Of a DNA stretch of 64,000 nucleotides, positions 24,403-36,100 are shown one piece after another. Each line of letters begins with the position of its first letter. Within the stretch, counting starts at the first letter, position 1. The translations under genes were made by a program, and so were the position numbers. The notes beneath the pieces are model-generated. The model ran no database searches. It was not told where the DNA came from and saw only the letters and a list, made by a program, of their open reading frames with translations. This DNA is from Jaltomata sinuosa (lineage: Eukaryota; Streptophyta; Magnoliopsida; Solanales; Solanaceae), in the NCBI GenBank assembly GCA_003996215.1, contig QJPP01007239.1, positions 124,001 to 188,000 of the forward strand, written 5' to 3'.

Positions 24403-26089
24403 GTCAAATTGTGTGACCACAAAGCATTATTATATTTAATATTTATAGTTAGATTTGTGTGCCCACAAAATAATATATTATATTTTTCCTAACAAGTAGG
24501 AAATTTATTGCTCGTCTTTTTTTGGGGTTCCTTTTCGTAGTGCTTAATTGACATCTGTTTTTGAACTCGATTAATTCGAATATTCACGTATACACTTACG
24601 ATTGAGCAGTATATGTTGTTGCCAAAATTGTACTGAATATTGCACTGATCACAATTATGTAAAAAAAAGAATTACTAATGTGTTATAGAAGATTAATTGT
24701 CTTATTTTTAAGATTACTTAACTTACTTAATAAGTCAATTGTCGTGTGACACCAGAATTGTCAAGTCTAATTAATTGATGTTTTATTTGACTTTTTATTT
24801 TTTGAGGGTTAAATGTCGATCATATATAGCTTTTGGTGAAGGTTAGGCCAACTTGGTGTATAGACCAAACTTTTGTTATTACTCAGATTTAATAAACGGC
24901 AAAACTTTATATCTTCAAATTGAACAATAAATTGAAGTAGAAAATCATAAAAACTTCGACGAACTCTCTATACTTAATATAATTTAAGATAAATGGAATT
25001 AACTATAGAAACATGAACATTCCATTTTATCTTTTATATTTTACATGTATTCAGTGGCGGAGTCAGAATTTTCACTAAGATGTGTCAAAATATAAAGAAG
25101 TAAATTCATGAAGAAGCCAAGAGGTGTCAATACAAAACATATATACATAAAAAAAAAAAAATTCACCTAGCTTCATAGTATAATTTTTCAACGACCGACA
25201 CCCCTCAATTGCAGGTGGCTCCGCCACTGCATGTAGTACTCATTATATATTATTTATTGAAATATATATATATATTCATATTTTAGTATAGAAATGAACA
25301 ATCCGTCAAATAAATTAATCTATGCATTTATCCAGTTATCCAACAAATAAATTAATGATTAATGAACATATTAATGGTAATAAAAAGTTTTCAGAGATTA
25401 AGTCAATGTCAACATCTTAAATCATATGTGTAATAAGGTAATCAGTATAAGTTCTAATATTTCAAATACTGAGTGTCAAATCTAAATAATATTTCAGAAT
25501 ATTAAAAAATACAAAGGCCGATAAAATTTTTGGGACCGAATTAGTAGAATAAAAAGATTAATTAGTTATCACCTAAATAATTTTATAATGTATTGATTGT
25601 TTATACATAATAAAATCAAAGCTAATCTCACTATACATTATATTTACCTAACTAAATTTAATTGTCCAATTTTATAAATTTGAATAACACCTAATCACTA
25701 TGCACACCTAATCATTATGCATTCAACAATCAAATCGATCGAATATCCTCATCGTTCATTAGTTTGAACTAAAATCATAACAAACTATTTTAATATGTGA
25801 AAAAGATCAATAAAAATAAGTTGAGGCCTATCAAAGAACAATTCATTTTGCTTAAAGCAATTTAAAACAATACACTACGTACACTTTGCTATGAAAAAAA
25901 TATTATTATTTTAAGGTTTTTTTTTTCATGAAAAATTTGGGGTGGTAGCATTTGAAATTTTAAATGAATCAATTAATTTATATATAATGTCTTTAATTAA
26001 TATGTTGGGCAAAAAACAATAACTTGCAGTCATATTACAATTCAAGTCAACTGAAAGTTTGGTTTCATAATGTATTTGTAGGTGAAGAA
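24403..26089. other. Promoter-distal spacer between CCD copies
   Basis: AT-rich intergenic DNA. The part at about 24520-24680 (TTAATTGACATCTGTTTTTG and following) is repeated at about 26280-26420, so it belongs to the duplicated CCD unit. A hAT-like MITE is annotated at 25052-25229. No gene seen. Confidence 0.6.
25052..25229. mobile_element. hAT-like MITE
   Basis: Left end CAGTGGCGGAGTCAGAATTT and right end GGTGGCTCCGCCACTG form terminal inverted repeats. The flanks CATGTATT and CATGTAGT match at 7 of 8 positions, the size expected for a hAT target-site duplication. No coding capacity. Confidence 0.75.
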
Positions 26090-26640
26090 GGACCAAAAAA
26101 GTTATTAAAAATATATAAAGTGAACTGAAATATGCATAAATTATAAAGTGTGAAGTAAGGTTGGTCCACAAATTCAAAGGTTAAATCTAGAAAAAAAGTC
26201 CAATAATATGAAAGAAGCTATCTTCATAACTTTTGGAACATCCATTGTCAAGGGAAAATTTTCCAAAAAGCATTATTATTTGTAGTGCTTAATTGACATT
26301 CGTTTTTAAACTCGACTGATTCGAATACACATTACAAAATATAATTGAACAATATATGTGTTATTATCAAAATTGTGGGTGCACTGACAATAATGTAAAA
26401 AGTTCTACTAATGTAAGTGATGTGTTATAGAAGACTAATGTAATTAATTGTCTTATTTTTCAGATTACTAAATTTACTTGTTATGGAAGAGAAACCAATA
26501 ATTAAGCCATTCATTGTGTGACAACAAAACAGCCATGGCTCAATTAATTAATGTTTTCTTTGACTTTTTATTTTTAAGGTTAAAAGTCGATCATAACTTG
26601 GTGAAGGTTAGGCATACACTATATAAACCAAACTTTTGTT
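26090..26640 (-). pseudogene. Remnant of a third CCD copy (exon 2 plus upstream sequence)
   Basis: Positions about 26158-26275 repeat exon 2 of the two CCD genes: the minus strand contains pieces equivalent to GATGTTCCAAAAGTTATGAAG and a region matching the 'TTTGAATTTGTGGACCAACC' stretch, interrupted by base changes and lacking a clean frame. Exon 1 is missing: upstream sequence equivalent to 24520-24680 is joined directly after it (26280 onward). The other twelve exons are absent. This is a relic of an extra duplication unit lying between the two larger copies. Confidence 0.8.
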
Positions 26641-27897
26641 ATTAATTAGATTCAATAAACAGCGAAGCTTTATATCTTCATACAAAATATTTGTCTTTCA
26701 AAATAGGAATAGAAAATCACAAAGGTTTATCTCCTAAAAACAAAAAGTAAAATAAATACAAAAAATATTAACATAAAACAAAATATTAATTCCAAATTAA
26801 ACTCACAGAATTTACTATTCTCCCCTTAAAGAATTTAACCTCTTCGTTGTTTTGAATTAATTCCTCTTAGGATAAAACATATATTTTTGGTAAACTGGAT
26901 AAAACGTAATACTAATTTGTAATAGCGACTATTCATATTATGAAACTTTGACGAATTCAACAAATGGAGCAAATCACATAATGCATGCTCTATTTGATAA
27001 AAGAAATATGCAAAAACTTCATGGCTGTGGAAAAATTTGAAAGAATATCTCTATATTTATAGACAATGATAAAGTAATATGAAGAAGTGCAATCCAAAAT
27101 GTGTCTTTTTGGTTAGATATAAAAAATCATTTTTTTCTTATTTCCCGTTCACACTTGAAATCCAACAACTTTCATGAAATTACTAGATGAAGGGCAATAT
27201 CATACCCCAATCTAGATATATGTATTGACCGATATGTACTCTATACCTTAATTTTTTCATCGAGCGAATCACTAATCATATCTAAAATATATTTTGGAGA
27301 AAAGCAAAGGCCCTATGCACTTGGTTTGGCAACCTTTTATCATTGGTAGTCAATTAAGTAAAACCTGAACGATTCACATTATAATCGAAAATCAAATCTA
27401 AAATAGCTTTCATAACAAAATAAATCGTTTGAGATCGCGTAAGTAGAAAATACTTAGTAATCATGTGCTCCGTGTGTACGACACAAGGATTTGAATCTAA
27501 GCTTCTTTATTAATATTGTAATATTTATAAGGAATATAATCGAGTCTGAAATGTTACTATTGATATTTGTTACTCTCTTATGAAACTAGTAAAATGTTTC
27601 GATTGTGTTCGTAACAATGCATAGAACAAGGTTCGGTTCAAGAATCAAGATTGAATATCTCACATTAGAGAAGACAAATAAACAGACGGATTGCTCCAAT
27701 TTAATATAATACAAATATCACTTAAATTAAAATACGAGTCATGATTTTGTCCGTCCAAAATTTAGTTGGTTAGCACGAGTTGGTTATAGATCTAGTTCAA
27801 ATGGCATGAGCCAAAAAATTCAAAGAAAGAGAGACATGCCATTAATTTTTTATGGTAGGCACAATAACTAGCTAAGAAATTGGATACACTACACTAT
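26641..27897. other. Spacer between CCD remnant and CCD copy B
   Basis: AT-rich, no coding frame recognised. The segment about 27620-27870 (TTCAAGAATC, TTAGTTGGTTAGCACGAG, CAAAGAAAGAGAGACATGCC) is repeated at about 32490-32670 beyond copy B, so it marks the boundary of the duplicated block. Confidence 0.55.
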
Positions 27898-30800
27898 CTA
27901 TAAGTTGAATAATGGCATAAAAGCTCCATGAAATCCATATGGCACTCTACTAGGTAATGTGATTATGGCAATTGGCTCACTTTCAAAATCTTTTGCATCA
28001 ACTATATAAACCTGCAAAATAAGAAGCTAGCTTAGCATCCGACTTTCAAAAATCACTCGCTTGACTAATTCAGATTTCTGTCTCAAAAAATAAGTTTATA
28101 ATGGAATTATTTGTCCCTTGAAAAATATATCATATAATTGTAACAGATACATATAGAAGATTAACATGACACACAAAAATCGAGAAAAAATAATAGTTAT
28201 ACTATGATCATCAACTTACTTGAGATTGATTTGTATATTTATTGTGTGTGAATGCAACTATCCAACCATCATCTTCATCAACACCTTCAAGTTTTGGAAC
28301 AAATGTAGCTCCACTACAAAAAGTGTTCTTTGGGAAAATGTGATACTCAACCTTAATCAAATCTTCTTCTTCTTTATCATCCTAATAATTCAACATTTTA
28401 AAAAAAAAAAATATCAGCTACATAAATGAATTTTCACACTTTTAGAAAATGTCAACATATATAATATTATTGTCACAAATTCATAAGTAGAAATTACCTT
28501 AGAAATTTCAACTTGTCTTTCTTCAAAATGAAGTTTGGCTAGTCCTCCAAATTTAGCAAATCCTCCTGATAAATTCTTTGCTATATTCAACATATATGTC
28601 ATCATGAGCTCTAGTTAGTAACATGAAAATATTTATTTTATTGTTAATTAATAATAAATATCCATCGCTAATTTTATTTAACGACAGGTTAATAATTCAT
28701 ATTTTTAGTAGTGATTATATCTAATTGGAGTACTAACCAAAGTAATTAGAGAAAGCTTCTGAATCAATAAGTTGTAGATAACCAAATTTGTTTTTAAGAC
28801 CAATGAAGTGTTCATTGATCATTGGGAATTTCATAATAAATTGATGATCAGTTGTAGTTGGATTTTTCATCTTTACTTCTCCTGTTTTCATGTTTAATCT
28901 CCATTCGTAAACACGAAAAAATGAAAAAAAATTCTTCATCGATTGGACGTCATCTTTACTGAAACTCGTCTCGTTTAATCCATCCATACACAACCCAAAC
29001 TCATCTACTATGCCATCTGGTCTTGGTATAATCGATCTACAAGCTCTACATGCCCTAACCACCACCTTTTACACACAAAAAAATGGAATCAAATTAAACA
29101 ATTTTACTATTAATTTCATGATATATATATCATAAATTTGAAATTAAAACAAGTTAAAGAAAATGTAAAAATGCCTCATCATTATCTTCAAAACAATTTA
29201 TTATGTGAAATACACAGCATGGCTCAATTTCAAACCATTTAATGGAATTAGCATCACCATAATGGGGCACTCCTATTTCATGGCAAAGAATACACCTATT
29301 GAATTTGAGATCCACCTTGTGAACCATTTGCATTCCATCAGCTAAAAATAGGAAGTAAACTTATAAAATTAGAAAATTACAACAAAAATAAATAAATCAA
29401 TTGAAGTCTCCAAATTTAGATTCAAAATTGAAAATAACATACCTGAAATGACTCCCAACTCAAGGTAAGGCTTTAGTGGATTAAGTCCCATTATAACAAG
29501 TTCACCCGTATACGGAATTTTCTGTTGAGACATGATATAATTAAGTAAATTATATTTTCACCATTATAATTTTTACGTATTTAACTCATAAAAAAGAATC
29601 AGTTCCACACGCGAGGGACATGTGAGTCCTTTTTTGAACAATTACCTTTGGATGGGCTGTGAATGATTGACTCCAAGCTCCATTGACAGTCCAATTTCCC
29701 AAAGTTTCAAGTGTTTGTATGTTTATCTCTTGAGGCATATGATTTTCAGCAATTGAATAGTACTTCTTTGAGTGCTCAAAAACATTTGTGTTGCTTATAT
29801 ATTTGTGTAATACACCAAATCTCAGCTGCAAGACAATAAGGATACGTATAGTATTCAAACTCTTGCTATCTATTAGACGTACATATGTTGCTCGGATTCT
29901 CCAAAAAATATTATCGTATTCGTGTTGAATTCTCTAAAAATGCACTAGGAGCATTGTACATGCACCCGATAATATTAATTTTGAATAGTCTGAGCAACAT
30001 AGGCTTAAACCATGTTAATGATAGTACTTCCATTTCTTTACATTACAAGTCTTTATTTGAGAACATCCTAACACAAAAATAATGTTAGATACCTTCCACC
30101 CTTAATCAGATGTCTCGATTGGGAGCTTTGGATATGAAATATTACATACACTACCCTTAACCTAATGTGTTAATTAGCTACAGGTTCACGAGAATCCAGT
30201 AGCTTTGCTCATAATCATATTTTATCTTGTATATGAATTAAACTATATCAATTAAATATTTATAAATATTTAATTGTGAACTCAATTGTTATTGTAGTAT
30301 ACTAACTTGAGATCACTACAGTAACTCATAAACTTCAAATATTGAATCTGTATCTGATCAGAGGTCTCGAGTTGGAGCTCCGCATATGCAAAAATATCTA
30401 GATAGGAAATGTTTCCCCTTAATAAGCCTTACACACTGGACTAGGCAGGACCCTATACGAATATCAAATACCGGCCGAAGATCCCAAAAAAACATATTAG
30501 ATGAATAAAAATTGGATGAAAGAGGTATAGTTCATGACATACCACATTTAAAATGGAAGCCATTAAAACAGCAAGAGCATCCCCTTCAATATTAGGAATA
30601 AAACTTGGTTTCTTTCTATCTTTTTCCATATTGAATGTGTCTGTTTCTACATATTTGTTCTTGTACAATATGTTCCATTTGTTTCCCTTTCCTTTTTCTT
30701 TTGTGAAGTACAAAGCATGAAACATTCCTTCTCCTTCAATCCATAAATGACTTGATTTTCCAAATATTGACTTGGTTGATTTTAATCCTCCAAAGAGAGG

Positions 30801-32180
30801 GTTTGATCCTGCACATCAGAAGCTGATTCAGAATTTAAATTTTGATCGATTCAATTATTAGGTTCTTAACACTGAAGTCATATATTACACTTTTGAGATT
30901 ATGAATTAAAAAATTAGGATATATATATATATATATATATCAAAAACATTGAATTCAGTTGAACCTATTAATTATATGCTACATATACATTTGCCTGCAA
31001 ATGACGCTAACTAATTAAGATGTGTTTGGTATGGAGAAAAATATTTTCTTTAGAAAAAAAAAACTCCTTAAAATTCAAGAAAATAACTTTCTTGATAAGA
31101 GTAGATATCAAATGCCAAACTTCGATGATGGAGGTGGGCGTTTGATATTTGATTTTGTATCTAAAAAATTGATTTTAGTGATTCGTTAATCGATTGTTAA
31201 AAGTAGATAGTACTAAATACTAAACTTTCCATGTTCAGTCCAATATCGATAAGTCAAACTTTCATGCGGTAAATTTCGATATAATAATTCGATACGAAAA
31301 GATTAGAATATACACAAAGTGAAAGGTGTATAAAGATTCAATAAATGGGGCATTGGGACTGTCAACAGCTTAAAAATGAATTAAATTCAAATAGCTAAGA
31401 CAGGTTGCACACAGAAATTAATAGTGTAGACAGAATGCAAGAAATTCAGGGCACAAACACTAAAATAATTCAGTATACGATAGTATCGAATATAGAACGA
31501 TATTAATATCTCGTATAGATAACTCTTTTACGCCATCAATATAATTCAATCTGTTTTAGTTGGTTGCATGCTTATTTTTTCAGATAACTATTTTCACGAG
31601 CAGTTACTTGTAGTTATCTTCTAGATGATCGATCTGACAGTGGAATTTATTTTTGAATACTCTCGTACCGTTTCTTACGTAAACACCCTCAGGAAAATCA
31701 TCTGGAATTTTCCCTTGAATTGCAGTGACTCTCACAGCTTCTCCAATCTCTTCAACAGGTGCAAAATTACTCTGAATTATATGTAATATTGATGACTTGT
31801 TGGTGAATATACACAAATATGTACAAATATATATACAGTATATACCTGAGATGGGGACAAAGGTCGGTCCACAAATTCAAAGGTTAAATCTACAAAAATG
31901 TCCAATAATTTGAAAATAGTTTCCTTCATAACTTTAGGAACATCCACTATCAAGGGAAAATGCTCCAAATTTGTCAAAACTGGCTGTTTATCATCAAAAT
32001 GAAGCAAGTTGTAATTTTAGCCAAAGATTCAAATGTAATTTGCTCAAAGTTCAAGAAAAAAAGAAAGATATTTTAAATTGATGGTATGAAATCAGTCGAT
32101 TTCTGATGAAACGTCTGTCAAAAATTCACCTTCAAGTTAGACGAGACTGAGGCTCTCAAGTCTTTAAATTTGGGCATCAT
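27898..32180 (-). pseudogene. Carotenoid cleavage dioxygenase copy B, damaged duplicate (39-aa deletion, lost start)
   Basis: Exons equivalent to copy A: 32235/32180-32130, 31983-31846, 31771-31669, 30808-30543, 29825-29646, 29521-29443, fused exon 29341-29175, 29065-28738, 28565-28498, 28381-28220 and 28011-27898. The frame is open throughout. Three defects stand out. The ATG of copy A reads ATC at the matching place, so translation would have to start at the MM pair (32180), giving 551 aa without the first ~18 residues. A ~465-bp deletion relative to copy A removed two introns and one exon and deleted the residues equivalent to T316-M354 of copy A, joining CHEIGV to PHYGDANS. The donor after 29175 is GC instead of GT. 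The iron-ligand histidines remain, but two of them now sit about 25 residues apart instead of 64. Best read as a decaying duplicate; a transcribed, altered protein cannot be excluded. Confidence 0.85.
29884..30002. mobile_element. 'ATGTTGCTCGGACTC' MITE, copy 2, in an intron of CCD copy B
   Basis: Ends TATGTTGCTCGGATTCTCC and AATAGTCTGAGCAACATAG are inverted relative to each other, with the same core phrase AAAAATGCACTA as copy 1. It sits between the exons at 29825 and 30543. Copy A has no equivalent at the matching place, so the insertion postdates the duplication or was lost from A. Confidence 0.75.
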
Positions 32181-32335
32181 AGGCCTTTGCAAACAGCAAT
32201 AACGAACTTGACATGTATAAATACAAGCAGCGATATTAATATAAAGATTCTTCTTTTGATTCTCTTCACTGTTTTGTAGTATTATTGAAAAAATTGAATG
32301 AGAAGATATTGTTTGGGTGGTATGAGAATGGGATG

Positions 32336-32343
32336 AATTTATA
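32336..32343 (-). promoter_or_regulatory. TATA box of CCD copy B
   Basis: TATAAATT on the minus strand, in the same context as copy A. It lies downstream of an in-frame upstream ATG at 32369, so that ATG would not be in the normal transcript and cannot replace the lost start codon. Confidence 0.55.
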
Positions 32344-32369
32344 GTTAGATTGTGTGACCTCAAAAACAT

Positions 32370-33118
32370 TATTATATATTTCCTACCATAATTGTTTCTA
32401 TATTCATGTCCTTTTGTTCTCTATGGGAATTGGTTAAATAGTATTGTGTAATGATTGTGTTTGTTAGGAAGTTTTGAAGGTTGTTATGAGTTGATTCAAG
32501 AATCATGATTGAATATCACAAGTTAGAAGTAACAAATAGACGAAATCACTGATTAAATCTAAATTGAATTAATAAACGAGTCGTGACTCGACCCATCTAA
32601 AATTTAGTTGGTTAGCACGAGTTGGTCAAATGGTATGGCCCAAAGAAAGAGAGACATGCCATTTTTTTTTTAAGGCAGGCACATATTGGGAGAGACGTGC
32701 CATTTTTGGAGGCGCAATATTGAGCGCGCCTAGGATAGATAAAATTCTATAGGTAGCGTCATCTCTATAAACGAATCCTATAAAGAATTTGAATTAGTCT
32801 AACTTCAATGCCTATCTCGGACATGGGTGTGAAACCAAAAAAATAAAAATGGAATTTTGGTTATTGTTCATGTACTCTTTATTCCATCAGTCACATGCCT
32901 AAAAAGTAGTTAAAAATCCCCGCATGAAATATATGTAGCAACAGTTTCTCATTTCACTTTCTTTATCTCACTGTTAAATCTATTTTTAGCAATTTTACAC
33001 ACAACTTTTTTACAGAGACAAAAGGGTAGTAGTTGATATCAATGAACCATTGAAAAAAGAAAAAAAAAACACAGCAAGATAAGGATTTTTATCAGATCAA
33101 GAAAATTGTGTACTAGAT
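32370..33118. other. Spacer between CCD copy B and the next gene
   Basis: Contains the second copy of the duplicated boundary block (about 32490-32670, matching 27620-27870). From about 32940 there is leader-like sequence of the plus-strand gene that starts at 33119. No other gene seen. Confidence 0.5.
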
Positions 33119-36100
33119 ATGGCTACAGAGACCAAATCTAGTGTAGTGAAGGTGAAGCCCAGCAGTAATAATCAAGTTGGTTCATCTTCAAAACCCAAAA
33201 TTGATTCATCTGTCATCAAGAAAAAGGTTGTTCAGATCTCATCTAAGCCATCTGGAGATTCAAAGGGTAAATCTGCAATTAATGTCTCTAAAACTGAGGT
33301 ACCCCATTGGCAATTGATTCTTGATTTTTGGTTAATTTTGCTCTAATTGAGATCCATTTAGTTTTAACATTGGTAAAAGATTTGAGGTTACATCTGCTAA
33401 AAGATCAGATTTTTATGCTTCATATTTTGGTATTCTTGAAAAAAATGAGGTGAAAGATGATCTTTTTATGCTCAAATTTTGATATTCTTGAAAATTTGAG
33501 GTGCCCATCGGCAAAAGATCATTGCTTTGTTCTATATAAATTCTGTTCTATTTGAGATCCATTTAGTTCTAGTATTGGTGAATAATTTGTCTGTTTGGTA
33601 AAAAGATTGAGGTTATATATGCAAAAAGGTCATATTTTTATGCTTCATATTTTGGTATTCTTGAAAATAATGAGGTGAAAGATGATCTTTTTATGCTCAA
33701 AATTGATATTCTTGAAAAAAATGAGGTGCCCATATGCAAAAGGTCATTGCTTTTTTTCTATATAAATTGTGTTCTATTTGAGATGCATTTAGTTCTAATG
33801 TTGGTAAATAATTTGTCTATTGGTAAAAGATTGAGGTAACATCTACAAAGAGATCATGTTTTTATGCTTCATATTTGATATTCTTGAAAAGTTGAGGTAA
33901 AAGATCATCTTTTTGTGCTCAGATTTGATATTCTTGAAACGTTGAGGTGCCCATCTGCAAAAGATTATTGGGTTTCTGTCTCAATCTTAAACTAGTGTTG
34001 ATCTGTAATATGAATGTTCTGTATAAATTCTGTTCTATTCGAGATCCATTTCGTTATAATATTGGTATAATTTGTCTATTGGTAAAAGATTGAGGTAACA
34101 TCTGCAAAAGCTCATCTTTTTATGGTTCAAACTTTGATATTCTTGTAAATTTGAGGTAGCATCTGCAAAAGATCATTGCTTTTTCTCACGCTTAATATCA
34201 ACACGAAAAACAAATCAACAAGAAATCCCACACTACCAAGAAACCATATATACAAACAAAGACAGGAAATGAAGAATCTTTTAACTAGTCTAGAACATCA
34301 AAAGTTTGAAGAACAAGAAAAGTAATGATCTTCTCTTTTTTTTATAACCGTGGTGTCCAGGCCGCTTGCGCGCACCTCAACTAATTCCACGGGATACCTG
34401 CCACCTCCCACCAACAACAGGTACCAGGAAACTCTGTTCACCAAGGCTAGAACAAGTGAGAAGAGTAATGATCTTTCTTTTAAATGAGTATCTCATTATT
34501 AGAGACAACAAAGAGAGAAAAAGGAAAATCTTTTAACTACTCCTAAGGAAAAGGGAATTCTAGTTATTGTATCTTGTGTGAATAGGATTAAATTACGATG
34601 CATGTGTGACTTAGTAACGGTATTATGTTAATGGGCCATGATTTATAGTGTTTCCTTAACACCAGTTAGATTTAAACTGATATTTAGAACATAACAGTGA
34701 AAATCTATATCTCAATCTGTTTTTTTGAGTTTAAGTTCTCTCATCCAACCCCACCTACTCTCAAAATTATTTAGTTGTATAAAAATTGATGACCGAAGCT
34801 TATTCTGCTTTGACGATGATGACCTTGATTAGTTCTTTGAATCCTTATTTTTCCATGTAAAGGTGAAAGGAAAAACAACCTCAACTTCATCGAAGACCGT
34901 CACAAAAACGCAAACCAAAACTAGAGTGAAGAAAGTGTATTCCTTGGCTGGCCAGAAGTTTGATGTTCCTGAAGAGGTTATATACTGCTTATTTTCTTCA
35001 TGATCTGCTTAATGATTAGTTTAGATGGAAATCCGGACTAGTCCACTCTTTTAATATTTTGTATTCTCTTCAACAGCGAGAACCGTTGAGGTTATTCTAT
35101 GAATCATTGTCAAAACAGATACCTTCAAGTGAAATGGCAGAGTTTTGGTGAGTTTCCTTGACATCTGTCTCTGGATCTTTTACTTGTAAGAGGAACAAAA
35201 ACCTGTCTTAGCAACCTTATATCTGTAAGTTATATGTAGATATACACTTGTATAGGATTTTGAATCAATTAAGCAAACTACTTTTGTTGATATTCCTAGT
35301 TTAGCTAACTATTTCGGAAGGGAGTTAATAAATTAGAAATTTCTATTACTTTAGGCGGGATTGCGCAGCAAGGAAATCAAAATTGATATAGTGTATCGAG
35401 TTTTCATATATATGATATACTCTGGTGTCCTTGGTAAGAGATTTCCTGAATTTTTGTCCAATTGTTTTGAAGATCTTCGCAATCCTGAATGTGAAGAAGT
35501 GGTAGTGTGGTTGCTTGTGTCTTTGTTTCTCAATATCGTTAACTGCTCTTAAATCTGCCTCAGACACTTTTCCCTGTACGAGAATCCACGACAGGAGTGG
35601 GTCCTGCCTTGTGGCTTTAAGTTCTCACACTACAGAGCAAAATCTTTCTTTTTCTTTTTGATAAGCATGGTGTCCGTGCCAACTTACGTGCATGTCACAC
35701 TAATTCTACGAGGTACCTGCTACCTCCACCAGCACAGATACCCGGTAACTTTGTCCACCAAGGCTTGGCAAGATAAATCTTCGTCTTGCTGCGAAACTAT
35801 TAGCCAATTACCTCTCTCATATCAGAATGCTTGCCATTACCTATTTTGTAGGCTTCGATATACTTGTAGTCTTGGTAACAAATGCTAGAAAACACTTTCT
35901 TATACACTAGTCTAGGGAAGACTCTAGATAAACTAGCGGTACATACAAATTTAAGATATTAATTCTAGAATTCTAGATTTAATTTTCCGTAAGAGAATCG
36001 GAATATTACATTCTAGAATTCGTTCAATCTATCCAATATACATGTCTAAGCTACAACAGTCAACCTTGATGTGTTCGTGTGGTTGACATTACGGAAGAAC

